A DNA stretch of 7,219 nucleotides. Source: DATBAT01 sp036271375. GTDB lineage: Bacteria > Acidobacteriota > Terriglobia > Terriglobales > Acidobacteriaceae. This document shows positions 1-5,881 of the stretch, piece after piece. A model generated the notes under the pieces. The model was not told where the DNA came from, searched no databases, and worked only from the letters and a program-made list of their open reading frames with translations. Position numbers and translations under genes: made by a program. The first letter of the stretch is position 1. Every line of letters starts with the position of its first letter. The stretch is taken from NCBI GenBank assembly GCA_036271375.1, contig DATBAT010000259.1, positions 1-7,219 on the forward strand, written 5' to 3'.

Positions 1-24
1 TCCAAGCAGATACCCTTGGTAACG

Positions 25-465
25 CTAGGGCTTGCCCGCCACCAGATCAGGCATTTTCGCGGCCCCGATCTGCACCAGCAAACCGAGTTGGTCCCAGTTG
101 TCCCAGCCTTCAACGATTTTGCCGTCTTTCATTCTTTGAAAGCTGATACCGGTAATCTTCGCCGTCTTGTACGTGGCAGGGATCCCGAGAAAGTCCGCTT
201 TGTGGGTCATGGTTGCGGTCCATCTCGCGGCGACTTTATCGTCTTGCTCGATGACGTCTTCGATGTCGACGTGCATGTCGGGAAAACCTTTTAGCAGATT
301 TTGCCACAGCCCTTTGAATTCGTTCATGTCTATGGTGCGTCCCTGCTCGGCTTGGCCGTATCCCCGGGTGTGCGGGTGGGACATCTCGTCTATCGCTGCG
401 GCGTTTTGCTGGTTCCACACTTGGTCGAACCAGCGGCGGATGATTTGCGAATTGGCCGATGACAT
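25..465 (-). CDS. SnoaL-like / ester cyclase family protein (NTF2-like fold)
   Basis: Encodes 146 residues, the usual size for a single-domain SnoaL-like (COG5485-type ester cyclase) protein with an NTF2-like cone fold. The N-terminal helix (IIRRWFDQVWNQQN, about residues 8-21) is followed by the family-typical central stretch FPDMHVDIEDVIEQDDKVAARWT (in two parts, about 61-72 and 73-83). The C-terminal strand pair is GISFQRMKDGKIVEGWDNWD (about 106-125). The start is set at the ATG at 465, because AGGAG (473-477) lies 7 nt upstream; the frame stays open to 498 but without a better site. No signal peptide or membrane segment is seen, so it is probably cytosolic. The gene lies 29 bp after the LacI-type regulator on the same strand and is likely co-transcribed. 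Members range from true polyketide cyclases to proteins of unknown substrate. The substrate cannot be read from sequence, and no polyketide genes are nearby. The family call is firm, the function open. Confidence 0.87.
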   Translation of the reverse strand: MSSANSQIIRRWFDQVWNQQNAAAIDEMSHPHTRGYGQAEQGRTIDMNEFKGLWQNLLKGFPDMHVDIEDVIEQDDKVAARWTATMTHKADFLGIPATYKTAKITGISFQRMKDGKIVEGWDNWDQLGLLVQIGAAKMPDLVAGKP

Positions 466-472
466 ACTGCAA

Positions 473-477
473 CTCCT
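473..477 (-). promoter_or_regulatory. Ribosome binding site of the SnoaL-like gene
   Basis: Read on the minus strand this is AGGAG, 7 nt before the ATG at 465. It decides between that start and the open frame extending upstream to 498. Confidence 0.75.
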
Positions 478-494
478 ATTCGGACGGGAAATTC

Positions 495-1628
495 TCACAC
501 TCCCTTGGTCGATTCCCTCACTACGAGTTCCGGGGCCATCTTGCGGTGAACCACGGAAGAGTCGCGCTTTTCCTGTACAGCTTTGATGCCTTCGAGCACC
601 ATGCCAGCGGCCGCCGCTCCCATCGCTTCCATCGGTTGGCGTACCGTGGTCAGTGCCGGCGTGTAGAAACTTGAAGGAGCTACATCGTCAAAGCCGACAA
701 CCGAGCAATGGTCGGGCACCCGGAGGCCGGCTTTTGAAACGGCCCTGATCGCGCCGAAGGCGCTCATGTCGTCGAAGGCCACTATCGCGCTGAACGGCCG
801 CTTACTGCGGAGTAATTCCTGGGTAAAACTGAACCCTGCTTCCACGCTGGAGTGCGGGTCGCGAGATTCGGGGAGATCAAAGACCAAGCGCTGGTCGATT
901 ACCAGCCCATGCTTTTGCGCAAAGTTGCGGACACCCTTCCATCGCGGGGCGCTATCCGAGAGCGTCTTCGGGCCGCGGATAAAAGCAATCTGGCGATGGC
1001 CGAGAGAATAAAGATGCTCGAGCGCCATGTAGCCGCCTGCTTCGTTGTCCACCACAACTGAATTGACCGAGTCGTTGTCCATTTCGCGTTCGATGATGGC
1101 GGTGGGAATTCTGCTCTTCTCCAGGTCGGCCAGCACGCTCAGGTTCACAAACACCCAATTGCCGACGATGACCAGACCCTCGATGCGGCGGTCCATCAGC
1201 ATTTCGAGGTAGCGCTCGAAACGGTTCTTGTCGTTGTGGACGTCGGTCAGGATGGGCAGGTAGGAAGACTGATAGAGCGCATTCTCAATCCCCCGCAAAA
1301 TCAGCGTGCAATAAGGATCGGTCATGTCGAAAACCATGACGCCGACCGTATGACTGCGCTTGCTGCGCAGCGACTGCGCAAAGAGGTTCGGCCGGTAACC
1401 CAGTTTCTGAGCCGCTTTCTCGATGCGCTTCTTGGTGGTGTCCGGAATGTAGCGCGCCAGGGGAGCGTTATTCAGGACGATCGAAACCGTCGTCGAGGAA
1501 AAACCGCTCTCCTTGGCGACGTCGCGGATGGTGATGGTCGGGTTTTGCGAGGATCGGCGCACTGGCTCTGTACTACAGCAGGCCAACAAACTCATGTCAA
1601 GCCGGGGGAGTTTCCCACGTAGCGGCAT
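495..1628 (-). CDS. LacI family transcriptional regulator
   Basis: A 377-residue LacI/GalR-type repressor. The helix-turn-helix is at about residues 32-55 (ITIRDVAKESGFSSTTVSIV, then LNN). A hinge follows at about 80-96, carrying the conserved Leu that wedges into the minor groove (FAQSLRSKRSHTVG, Leu87). The periplasmic-binding-protein-like effector domain spans about 96-375. It has the family signatures GLVIVG (151-156), LGHRQIAFIRGP (209-220), AFDDMSAFGAIRA (284-296) and the SVVGFDDV segment (309-316). Normal members begin only a few residues before the helix-turn-helix. Here about 30 residues precede it when the ATG at 1628 is used. That ATG has GGTGAGG 4 nt upstream, but both lie inside a dispersed repeat. 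The ATG at 1595 (MSLLACC) gives 366 residues but has a poor ribosome site. The effector is unknown; relatives sense sugars or nucleosides. The downstream neighbour is the SnoaL-like gene, and the sugar-acid transporter pair lies beyond the AsmA gene. The family call is firm; the exact start and regulon are uncertain. Confidence 0.93.
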   Translation of the reverse strand: MPLRGKLPRLDMSLLACCSTEPVRRSSQNPTITIRDVAKESGFSSTTVSIVLNNAPLARYIPDTTKKRIEKAAQKLGYRPNLFAQSLRSKRSHTVGVMVFDMTDPYCTLILRGIENALYQSSYLPILTDVHNDKNRFERYLEMLMDRRIEGLVIVGNWVFVNLSVLADLEKSRIPTAIIEREMDNDSVNSVVVDNEAGGYMALEHLYSLGHRQIAFIRGPKTLSDSAPRWKGVRNFAQKHGLVIDQRLVFDLPESRDPHSSVEAGFSFTQELLRSKRPFSAIVAFDDMSAFGAIRAVSKAGLRVPDHCSVVGFDDVAPSSFYTPALTTVRQPMEAMGAAAAGMVLEGIKAVQEKRDSSVVHRKMAPELVVRESTKGV

Positions 1629-1644
1629 GTGTCCTCACCTGCCC
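1616..1644 (-). repeat. Degenerate inverted copy of palindromic repeat, overlapping the LacI start
   Basis: Read on the minus strand, this copy matches 1696-1724 at 26 of 29 positions, with the first 16 (GGGCAGGTGAGGACAC) identical. The differences break the palindrome that is perfect in the other copy. One of them (C to A) creates the ATG at 1626-1628. The copy therefore covers the ribosome-binding sequence, the start codon and the first few codons of the longest reading of the LacI-type gene. Counts were made by eye from the sequence. Confidence 0.75.
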
Positions 1645-1648
1645 AGCA

Positions 1649-1660
1649 CAAAAGCATTTG
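1649..1660. promoter_or_regulatory. Possible operator: CAAAAGCATTTG near-palindrome
   Basis: This 12 bp imperfect palindrome (CAAA-A-GC-A-TTTG, one mismatched pair) lies about 20 bp before the upstream start of the LacI-type gene, where an autoregulatory operator would be expected. LacI-family operators are usually palindromes of about this size, but most have CG at the centre, whereas this one has GC. No second copy was found upstream of the dehydrogenase or AsmA genes. It is only a candidate. Confidence 0.22.
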
Positions 1661-1695
1661 CCATGGTCCCGCGATCTTGAACGACGCAATTGGCC

Positions 1696-1724
1696 GGGCA
1701 GGTGAGGACACCTGCCCCTACGCG
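1696..1724 (+). repeat. Palindromic repeat (REP-like), intact copy
   Basis: Positions 1696-1717 form a perfect hairpin: GGGCAGGTG, loop AGGA, then CACCTGCCC (9 bp stem, 4 nt loop). The trailing CTACG is shared with the inverted partner copy at 1616-1644, so the repeated unit extends past the hairpin. The two copies also form a 16 bp perfect inverted repeat (1629-1644 with 1696-1711) around a 51 bp spacer. No T-tract follows the hairpin on either side, so it does not look like a standard terminator. It is best read as a dispersed REP-type element in the spacer between two divergent genes. Dispersal elsewhere in the genome is inferred, not seen. Confidence 0.7.
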
Positions 1725-1783
1725 TTCCCTGCCATAACTTTGGTAGACTGGGCTTCGCCCATCGATCAACAACCTCGAACTTG

Positions 1784-1789
1784 AAGGAG
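1784..1789 (+). promoter_or_regulatory. Ribosome binding site of the AsmA-like gene
   Basis: AAGGAG lies 7 nt before the ATG at 1797. It is a strong site at ideal spacing and fixes that start. Confidence 0.85.
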
Positions 1790-1796
1790 CCTGCCC

Positions 1797-3425
1797 ATGA
1801 AGCGCATTCTGAAAATCGTCGGCATCGTAATCGGAGTCTTGATCCTCGCTTTGATTGCGCTTCCCTTCGGACTCGACGTCAACAGTTTCCGGCCCAAGCT
1901 CGAATCCGAGCTTTCGTCCGCTTTGGGCCGCAAGGTCACGCTGGGCAACTTGGGATTGTCGATCTTTTCCGGAAGCATCTCCGCCCAAGACATTACGATC
2001 GCCGACGACCCGGCATTCAGCAGCAATCCGTTTATCAACGCAAAGTCATTGAAGGCTGGCGTGGAACTGAAGCCGCTAATTTTCTCCAAAGAAGTCCGCA
2101 TTACCGACCTCACGCTCGACCAGCCGCAGGTAGTGCTACTGCGCTCCGCCAACGGCACCTGGAATTTTTCCAGCATCGGCGGTAAGTCTTCGGCACCATC
2201 GTCGCCCAGTGGTTCAAATCCGAATCTGTCAGTCGCCAAGCTGGAAATCACTAACGGCCGCGTTTCGCTCGGAGACACCGCCACTCCGGGCAAGTTGCAC
2301 ACCTACGACAATCTGAATGTGACGGTCAAGAATTTCTCCTTCACCTCGCGCTTCCCTTTCACGCTGTCGGCGAACCTTCCAGGCGGCGGAGACATGAAGC
2401 TTGATGGTCAGGCTGGCCCCATCAATCCCGCCGATGCTGCAGCCACTCCTCTTGAAGCCAAGATCAATGCCAACAAACTTGACCTTGACGCCACGGGATT
2501 TGTCGACCCGGCTTCGGGAATTGCCGGCATCGCCGATGTCGACGCTACCGTCAGTTCAGATGGCAGCGCCCTCAGCAGCAGCGGGACGGTCAAGGCCGAC
2601 AGACTGAAGCTGACACCCAAAGCGACGCCTGCACCAAAACCAGTGCAGTTAAAATATGCGATCCAGCACGATCTTAAGAACCAGAGCGGCCAGATCACCC
2701 AAGGTAACGTGTCGGTTGGACGAGCAGCAGCCACATTGCTTGGCAGCTATCAGATGAAAGGCGCGACCACGCTTCTGAACATGCGCCTCAATGGACAAGG
2801 TATGCCGGTGGACGATCTCGAAGCGATGCTGCCCGCCGCAGGAATCATTTTGCCTTCAGGCTCGTCGCTCAACGGCGGGACGCTTTCCGCCAATCTCAAT
2901 ATTTCCGGAGCATCCGACAAGCCCGTCATCACTGGCCCGATCAAGCTGACCGACACGAAACTTGCGGGCTTTGATTTGGGATCCAAGCTGTCCGCCATCT
3001 CGAAATTCACCGGAGCTGGCAAGACGGGTAACGACACTTCGATCCAAAACCTCAGCACGGCTCTTCGATTTGCCGCCGACGGCATCGAAACCAAGGATCT
3101 AAATCTGACCGTGCCTGCCCTTGGAACTCTCACAGGCAACGGCACAGTCAGCCCAGCGGGCGCGCTCGACTACAAGATGAATGCCAACCTGAGCGGCGGA
3201 GCGGTCAGCGGGTTGACCCAGTTAGCTGGACTGGGCGGCAAGGGCGCCAGCTTGGCTTTCTTCGTAAGAGGAACGACTGCGAGCCCGCAGTTTGTACCTG
3301 ACGTCAACGGCATTCTTCAGGACCAGTTGAAGTCTCGGCTGGGTGCGGCTGGGTTGCAGGGACAAGGCACGAAGGGATCTGTCATTGACGCGATCGGCGG
3401 CCTCTTCCACAAGAAGAAGAAATAG
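1797..3425 (+). CDS. AsmA-like family protein (envelope biogenesis)
   Basis: This 542-residue protein has a single N-terminal membrane anchor (about residues 5-24, ILKIVGIVIGVLILALIALP). A long, beta-rich, repetitive periplasmic region follows. The segment after the anchor is typical of the AsmA N-terminal domain: LDVNSFRPKLESELSSALGR (26-45), VTLGNLGLSIFSGSISAQDI (47-66), then ITDLTLDQPQVVLLRSANGT (102-121) and WNF. The stretch at about 330-495 (DDLEAMLPAAG, SLNGGTLSANLNISG, LTGNGTVSPAGALDYKMNAN) resembles the AsmA C-terminal domain (COG2982). AsmA-like proteins belong to the bridge-like lipid-transfer superfamily with TamB and YhdP, and act in the inner membrane and periplasm on outer-membrane lipid homeostasis. 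That role for this protein is inferred from the family. The chain ends in a basic KKKK tail (539-542). A possible extended -10 (TGCCATAAC, 1730-1738) lies upstream without a clear -35. The gene is divergent from the LacI-type gene and probably monocistronic. Confidence 0.88.
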   Translation: MKRILKIVGIVIGVLILALIALPFGLDVNSFRPKLESELSSALGRKVTLGNLGLSIFSGSISAQDITIADDPAFSSNPFINAKSLKAGVELKPLIFSKEVRITDLTLDQPQVVLLRSANGTWNFSSIGGKSSAPSSPSGSNPNLSVAKLEITNGRVSLGDTATPGKLHTYDNLNVTVKNFSFTSRFPFTLSANLPGGGDMKLDGQAGPINPADAAATPLEAKINANKLDLDATGFVDPASGIAGIADVDATVSSDGSALSSSGTVKADRLKLTPKATPAPKPVQLKYAIQHDLKNQSGQITQGNVSVGRAAATLLGSYQMKGATTLLNMRLNGQGMPVDDLEAMLPAAGIILPSGSSLNGGTLSANLNISGASDKPVITGPIKLTDTKLAGFDLGSKLSAISKFTGAGKTGNDTSIQNLSTALRFAADGIETKDLNLTVPALGTLTGNGTVSPAGALDYKMNANLSGGAVSGLTQLAGLGGKGASLAFFVRGTTASPQFVPDVNGILQDQLKSRLGAAGLQGQGTKGSVIDAIGGLFHKKKK

Positions 3426-3448
3426 GCCGGAAACTGGAGCAGTGCTTC

Positions 3449-4720
3449 CTATTCGATTGCCGCTGGCTCCAACCGCGGCGCTAGTAGATGAATAACCAAC
3501 AACGCGATCAGGTACGCCGAACCCGCAATAAGAAACACGCCGCGATAACTGCCGGTCGCCTGCAACAAGAATCCCGTGAACGTAGCGATCAGCATTCCGC
3601 CAACCGCGCCGCCAAATCCTCCAATGCCCACCACCGACGCCACCGCGCGCTGGGGAAACATATCCGAAACCAGCGTGAAAATATTGGCTGACCACCCCTG
3701 ATGCGCCGCGCTTGCCAATCCCAATAGGCCAACCGCCGCCCATGTTCCGGAAACGCCGGAGGCAAAAATCATTGGCACTGTGCCTAAGGCACAAACGAAC
3801 ATGGCGGTCTTGCGAGCTCGGTTCTCGCTCCATCCATGTTTGAGGAACGCGCCTGAGAGCCATCCCCCGCCGATGCTTCCTACGTCGGCCATCAGATAGA
3901 TAAATACCAGTGGTAGCCCAAGCTTGTTCAGCGTCAGTCCGTGCTTTTCATTGAGAAATTTCGGAATCCAGTAAAGATAAAACCACCACACCGGATCGGT
4001 GAGAAATTTGCCAAGAATAAACGCCCAGGTTTGCCGATGCGGCAGCAACCGCAGCCACGGAATTTTCGTAACAGGGGCGGGCGGATCGCTGCAAATGTAA
4101 GCCAGCTCTTCCTTCGACAAGCGCTCATGCTCGGCCGGCCGACGATAAGTCGTCCACCACAAAATGATCCAAATCGCGCTGAAGACGCCGGTAAACAGAA
4201 ACGCGTAAGGCCAGCCGTAGTGGATCGCCACCCACGGCACGGCCAATGGAGCAACAATCGCCCCCAGATTCGAGCCAGAATTAAAAATCCCCGTAGCTAG
4301 CGCGCGCTCTTTGCGGGGAAACCATTCGCTGACCGTTTTGATCGCAGCCGGAAAATTCCCCGACTCGCCAAGTCCCAAAGCAAAGCGGGCGACACCGAAT
4401 CCAAAAGCCGTCCGCACCAGCGAATGCGACATCGCCGCGAGGCTCCATATCCCAATCGCAATGGAGTACCCGATGCGCGTGCCCACACGGTCGATGAGCC
4501 CACCCATGAACAGCAGGCCGAGCGCGTATGCGCCTTGGAACGCCGTTACAATGTATCCGTACTGGATTTCATTCCAGCCGATCTTGACTTGCAAAATCGG
4601 CGCCAGCAGCCCGAGGATCTGGCGATCCATGTAGTTGAGCGTGGTGGCAAGGAAGAGTAATGAACAAATGCGCCAGCGATAGCGACCGATCTTCGCCGCG
4701 ACGCTGCCGTCAATTGGCAT
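3449..4720 (-). CDS. MFS transporter, ACS family, hexuronate (ExuT)-like
   Basis: A 423-residue, 12-helix major facilitator of the anion:cation symporter family, which imports sugar acids such as glucuronate, galacturonate or galactonate with protons. Helix 1 carries NYMDRQILG (29-37), with the conserved Asp32-Arg33 pair. The loop between helices 2 and 3 has motif A (GGLIDRVGTRIG, 73-84). Helix 4 and the following loop carry the ExuT/DgoT hallmark RFALGLGESGNFPAA (112-126), then SEWFPRKERALATGIFNSGS (131-150). By analogy with DgoT, Asp32 and Glu119 are the likely proton-coupling residues. TDPVWWFYLYWIPKFLN (241-257) is also typical of hexuronate transporters. A central cytoplasmic loop separates the two six-helix halves. 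The gene starts 6 bp after the stop of the dehydrogenase and has no clear Shine-Dalgarno of its own, which suggests translational coupling. The exact substrate cannot be fixed from sequence; hexuronate is the best guess. Confidence 0.9.
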   Translation of the reverse strand: MPIDGSVAAKIGRYRWRICSLLFLATTLNYMDRQILGLLAPILQVKIGWNEIQYGYIVTAFQGAYALGLLFMGGLIDRVGTRIGYSIAIGIWSLAAMSHSLVRTAFGFGVARFALGLGESGNFPAAIKTVSEWFPRKERALATGIFNSGSNLGAIVAPLAVPWVAIHYGWPYAFLFTGVFSAIWIILWWTTYRRPAEHERLSKEELAYICSDPPAPVTKIPWLRLLPHRQTWAFILGKFLTDPVWWFYLYWIPKFLNEKHGLTLNKLGLPLVFIYLMADVGSIGGGWLSGAFLKHGWSENRARKTAMFVCALGTVPMIFASGVSGTWAAVGLLGLASAAHQGWSANIFTLVSDMFPQRAVASVVGIGGFGGAVGGMLIATFTGFLLQATGSYRGVFLIAGSAYLIALLVIHLLAPRLEPAAIE

Positions 4721-4726
4721 AAGAAA

Positions 4727-5503
4727 TTATTGGTTCACGGCGCTAGCCAGGAATCCGCCATCGACCGCCAGGATGTGTCCGGTAACGAAACTGGCCGAAT
4801 CCGAAGCCAGGAACACAGCCGCACCCACCAACTCGTCGACATTTCCAAAGCGCCCCATCGGCGTGCGCATCAGTAATTCTTTGCCTCGGCCGGTCCCGTC
4901 GAGCAAAGCGGAATTCAGCTCCGTTCGAAAAACTCCCGGCGCAATAGCATTCACGCAGATTCCATGCTTAGCCCACTCGATGGCCAAAGACTTCGTAAGT
5001 GAGGCCACCGCCGCCTTGCTGGTACTGTAAGCCGCTACTTCAAACAGCGACACGAACGAAGATAGCGACGCGATATTGATGATCCGGCCAGCCTTCTGTT
5101 CGATCATCTTGCGGCCGAAAATCTGGCAAGCGCGCATCGTGCCGTTGAGGTTGATGTCGAGAATCCGCGTCCACTCTTCCTCAGGCAAATCGACCGTTGG
5201 GGTGCGCTTGGTCATGCCCGCACAGTTCACCAGGATGTCAACCCTGCCAAATTCTTTGTAGACGGCGTCGCAAAAAGCTTGCAGGCTGGCGCGATCCTGC
5301 ACATCGGAGGTGACCACCATCGACTTGCGTCCCAGCTTTTCGATTTCAGCAGCGGCCGCGGCGATCAAATCGGTGCGGCGCCCGGTGGGCACAACGTTTG
5401 CCCCGGCGATCGCCAGGCCTTTGGCTAGAGCCAAGCCTATGCCGGAAGTTCCACCAATCACAACTGCGGTTTTCGAAGTGAGATCGAGTTTTGGATGTCC
5501 CAT
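4727..5503 (-). CDS. SDR family oxidoreductase, gluconate 5-dehydrogenase / KduD-like
   Basis: A 258-residue classical short-chain dehydrogenase. The nucleotide-binding glycine motif is GGTSGIG (17-23). The rest of the fold is marked by NCAG (93-96), the structural Asn118 (DINLNG), and catalytic Ser146, Tyr159 and Lys163 (YSTSK). The family-typical APGVFRTELN and the C-terminal VTGHILAVDGGF follow. GRR after the second beta strand (41-43) hints at NADP(H) preference. Overall it resembles gluconate 5-dehydrogenase and 2-dehydro-3-deoxy-D-gluconate 5-dehydrogenase (KduD), which interconvert keto- and hydroxy-sugar acids in the cytosol. Its place as first gene of a two-gene unit with an ExuT-like transporter supports a sugar-acid substrate. 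The start at 5503 puts the Rossmann motif at the normal distance and has TAAGGT 5 nt upstream. An in-frame ATG at 5578, with AAGGA 6 nt upstream, would add 25 residues without SDR similarity. The family is firm; the substrate is inferred. Confidence 0.9.
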   Translation of the reverse strand: MGHPKLDLTSKTAVVIGGTSGIGLALAKGLAIAGANVVPTGRRTDLIAAAAAEIEKLGRKSMVVTSDVQDRASLQAFCDAVYKEFGRVDILVNCAGMTKRTPTVDLPEEEWTRILDINLNGTMRACQIFGRKMIEQKAGRIINIASLSSFVSLFEVAAYSTSKAAVASLTKSLAIEWAKHGICVNAIAPGVFRTELNSALLDGTGRGKELLMRTPMGRFGNVDELVGAAVFLASDSASFVTGHILAVDGGFLASAVNQ

Positions 5504-5649
5504 AAATGACCTTAAATGTTTTATCACGGATGTGGACAACGCGGGTTTACGGTTCTCTTTCAATAACTTAGCGCCCATCCCCAATCCTTATCCCATGCAA
5601 AAGAAATATCGATTGGACGGGCAAGCGCCTCCCCGATAGCCTTTCACCC

Positions 5650-5850
5650 ATGGCCGCCACGGACAAAACAGCAGTGAACGAAGTAGAACTGGAAGCGTTA
5701 ATCGCCAAGTACACCCTGGAATATCTCTACCGCTGGACGAATGAGTTTGATGCCAAGGAATTAGGGGAGCTCAGAAAGCTTCTGGCAAGTGCTTCGCCCG
5801 AACACATCGTAGGTATGATGAAAACCGGGCGTCGAACTCTCCTCAACTAG
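5650..5850 (+). CDS. Small protein of unknown function (66 aa)
   Basis: I do not recognise this protein. It is predicted to be mostly helical and hydrophilic. An acidic N-terminal helix (VNEVELEALIAKYTLEYLYRW, in part about residues 11-29) contains an aromatic patch (Tyr, Leu, Tyr, Arg, Trp). A second helix follows (AKELGELRKLLASA, about 35-48), then a short helix (PEHIVGMMK, 50-58) and a basic end (TGRRTLLN). There is no membrane segment, signal peptide or cysteine, so it is presumably cytosolic. No Shine-Dalgarno precedes the ATG. The frame opens just after a TAG at 5569-5571 and contains no other ATG, GTG or TTG before 5650. It is divergent from the dehydrogenase and converges on the phosphorylase with 31 bp between stops. 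The balanced, amphipathic composition and the lack of any competing long frame argue that it is real. It could be a regulatory or adaptor protein, but nothing shows a role. Confidence 0.5.
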   Translation: MAATDKTAVNEVELEALIAKYTLEYLYRWTNEFDAKELGELRKLLASASPEHIVGMMKTGRRTLLN

Positions 5851-5881
5851 CAGGAAAGCCTTCCACCCGGTTCGCTGAGCT

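Noticed and set aside
2..19. CCAAG...CTTGG hairpin just after the SnoaL-like stop
   Set aside because: A 5 bp stem with an 8 nt loop at the window edge and no T-tract cannot be called a terminator.
1749..1761. TGGGC-TTC-GCCCA hairpin upstream of the AsmA-like gene
   Set aside because: A 5 bp stem with a 3 nt loop is common by chance in GC-rich spacers, and there is no partner copy or regulatory context.
1635..2302. Minus-strand open frames (117 and 178 codons) over the AsmA 5' region
   Set aside because: Both are antisense to the AsmA anchor and first domain and show no family features.
3429..3449. Possible terminator hairpin between the convergent AsmA and MFS genes (GGAA-ACTG, GAG loop, CAGT, 2 nt bulge, TTCC)
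   Set aside because: The stem is short, AT-mixed and bulged, and no T-tract follows on either strand. It is too weak to call, although some termination is expected here.
3222..3863. 213-codon minus-strand open frame across the AsmA/MFS boundary
   Set aside because: It overlaps the ends of two well-supported genes in other frames, and its translation is Arg/Gly/Ser-rich without recognisable motifs.
5504..5649. LacI-type operator upstream of the dehydrogenase
   Set aside because: Only ATCGAT (around 5608-5613) is palindromic. It extends no further and does not match the candidate site near the regulator.
5851..5881. GGAAAGCCTTCC near-palindrome between the convergent small ORF and phosphorylase
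   Set aside because: There is only a 4 bp stem and no U-run, so it is probably chance.
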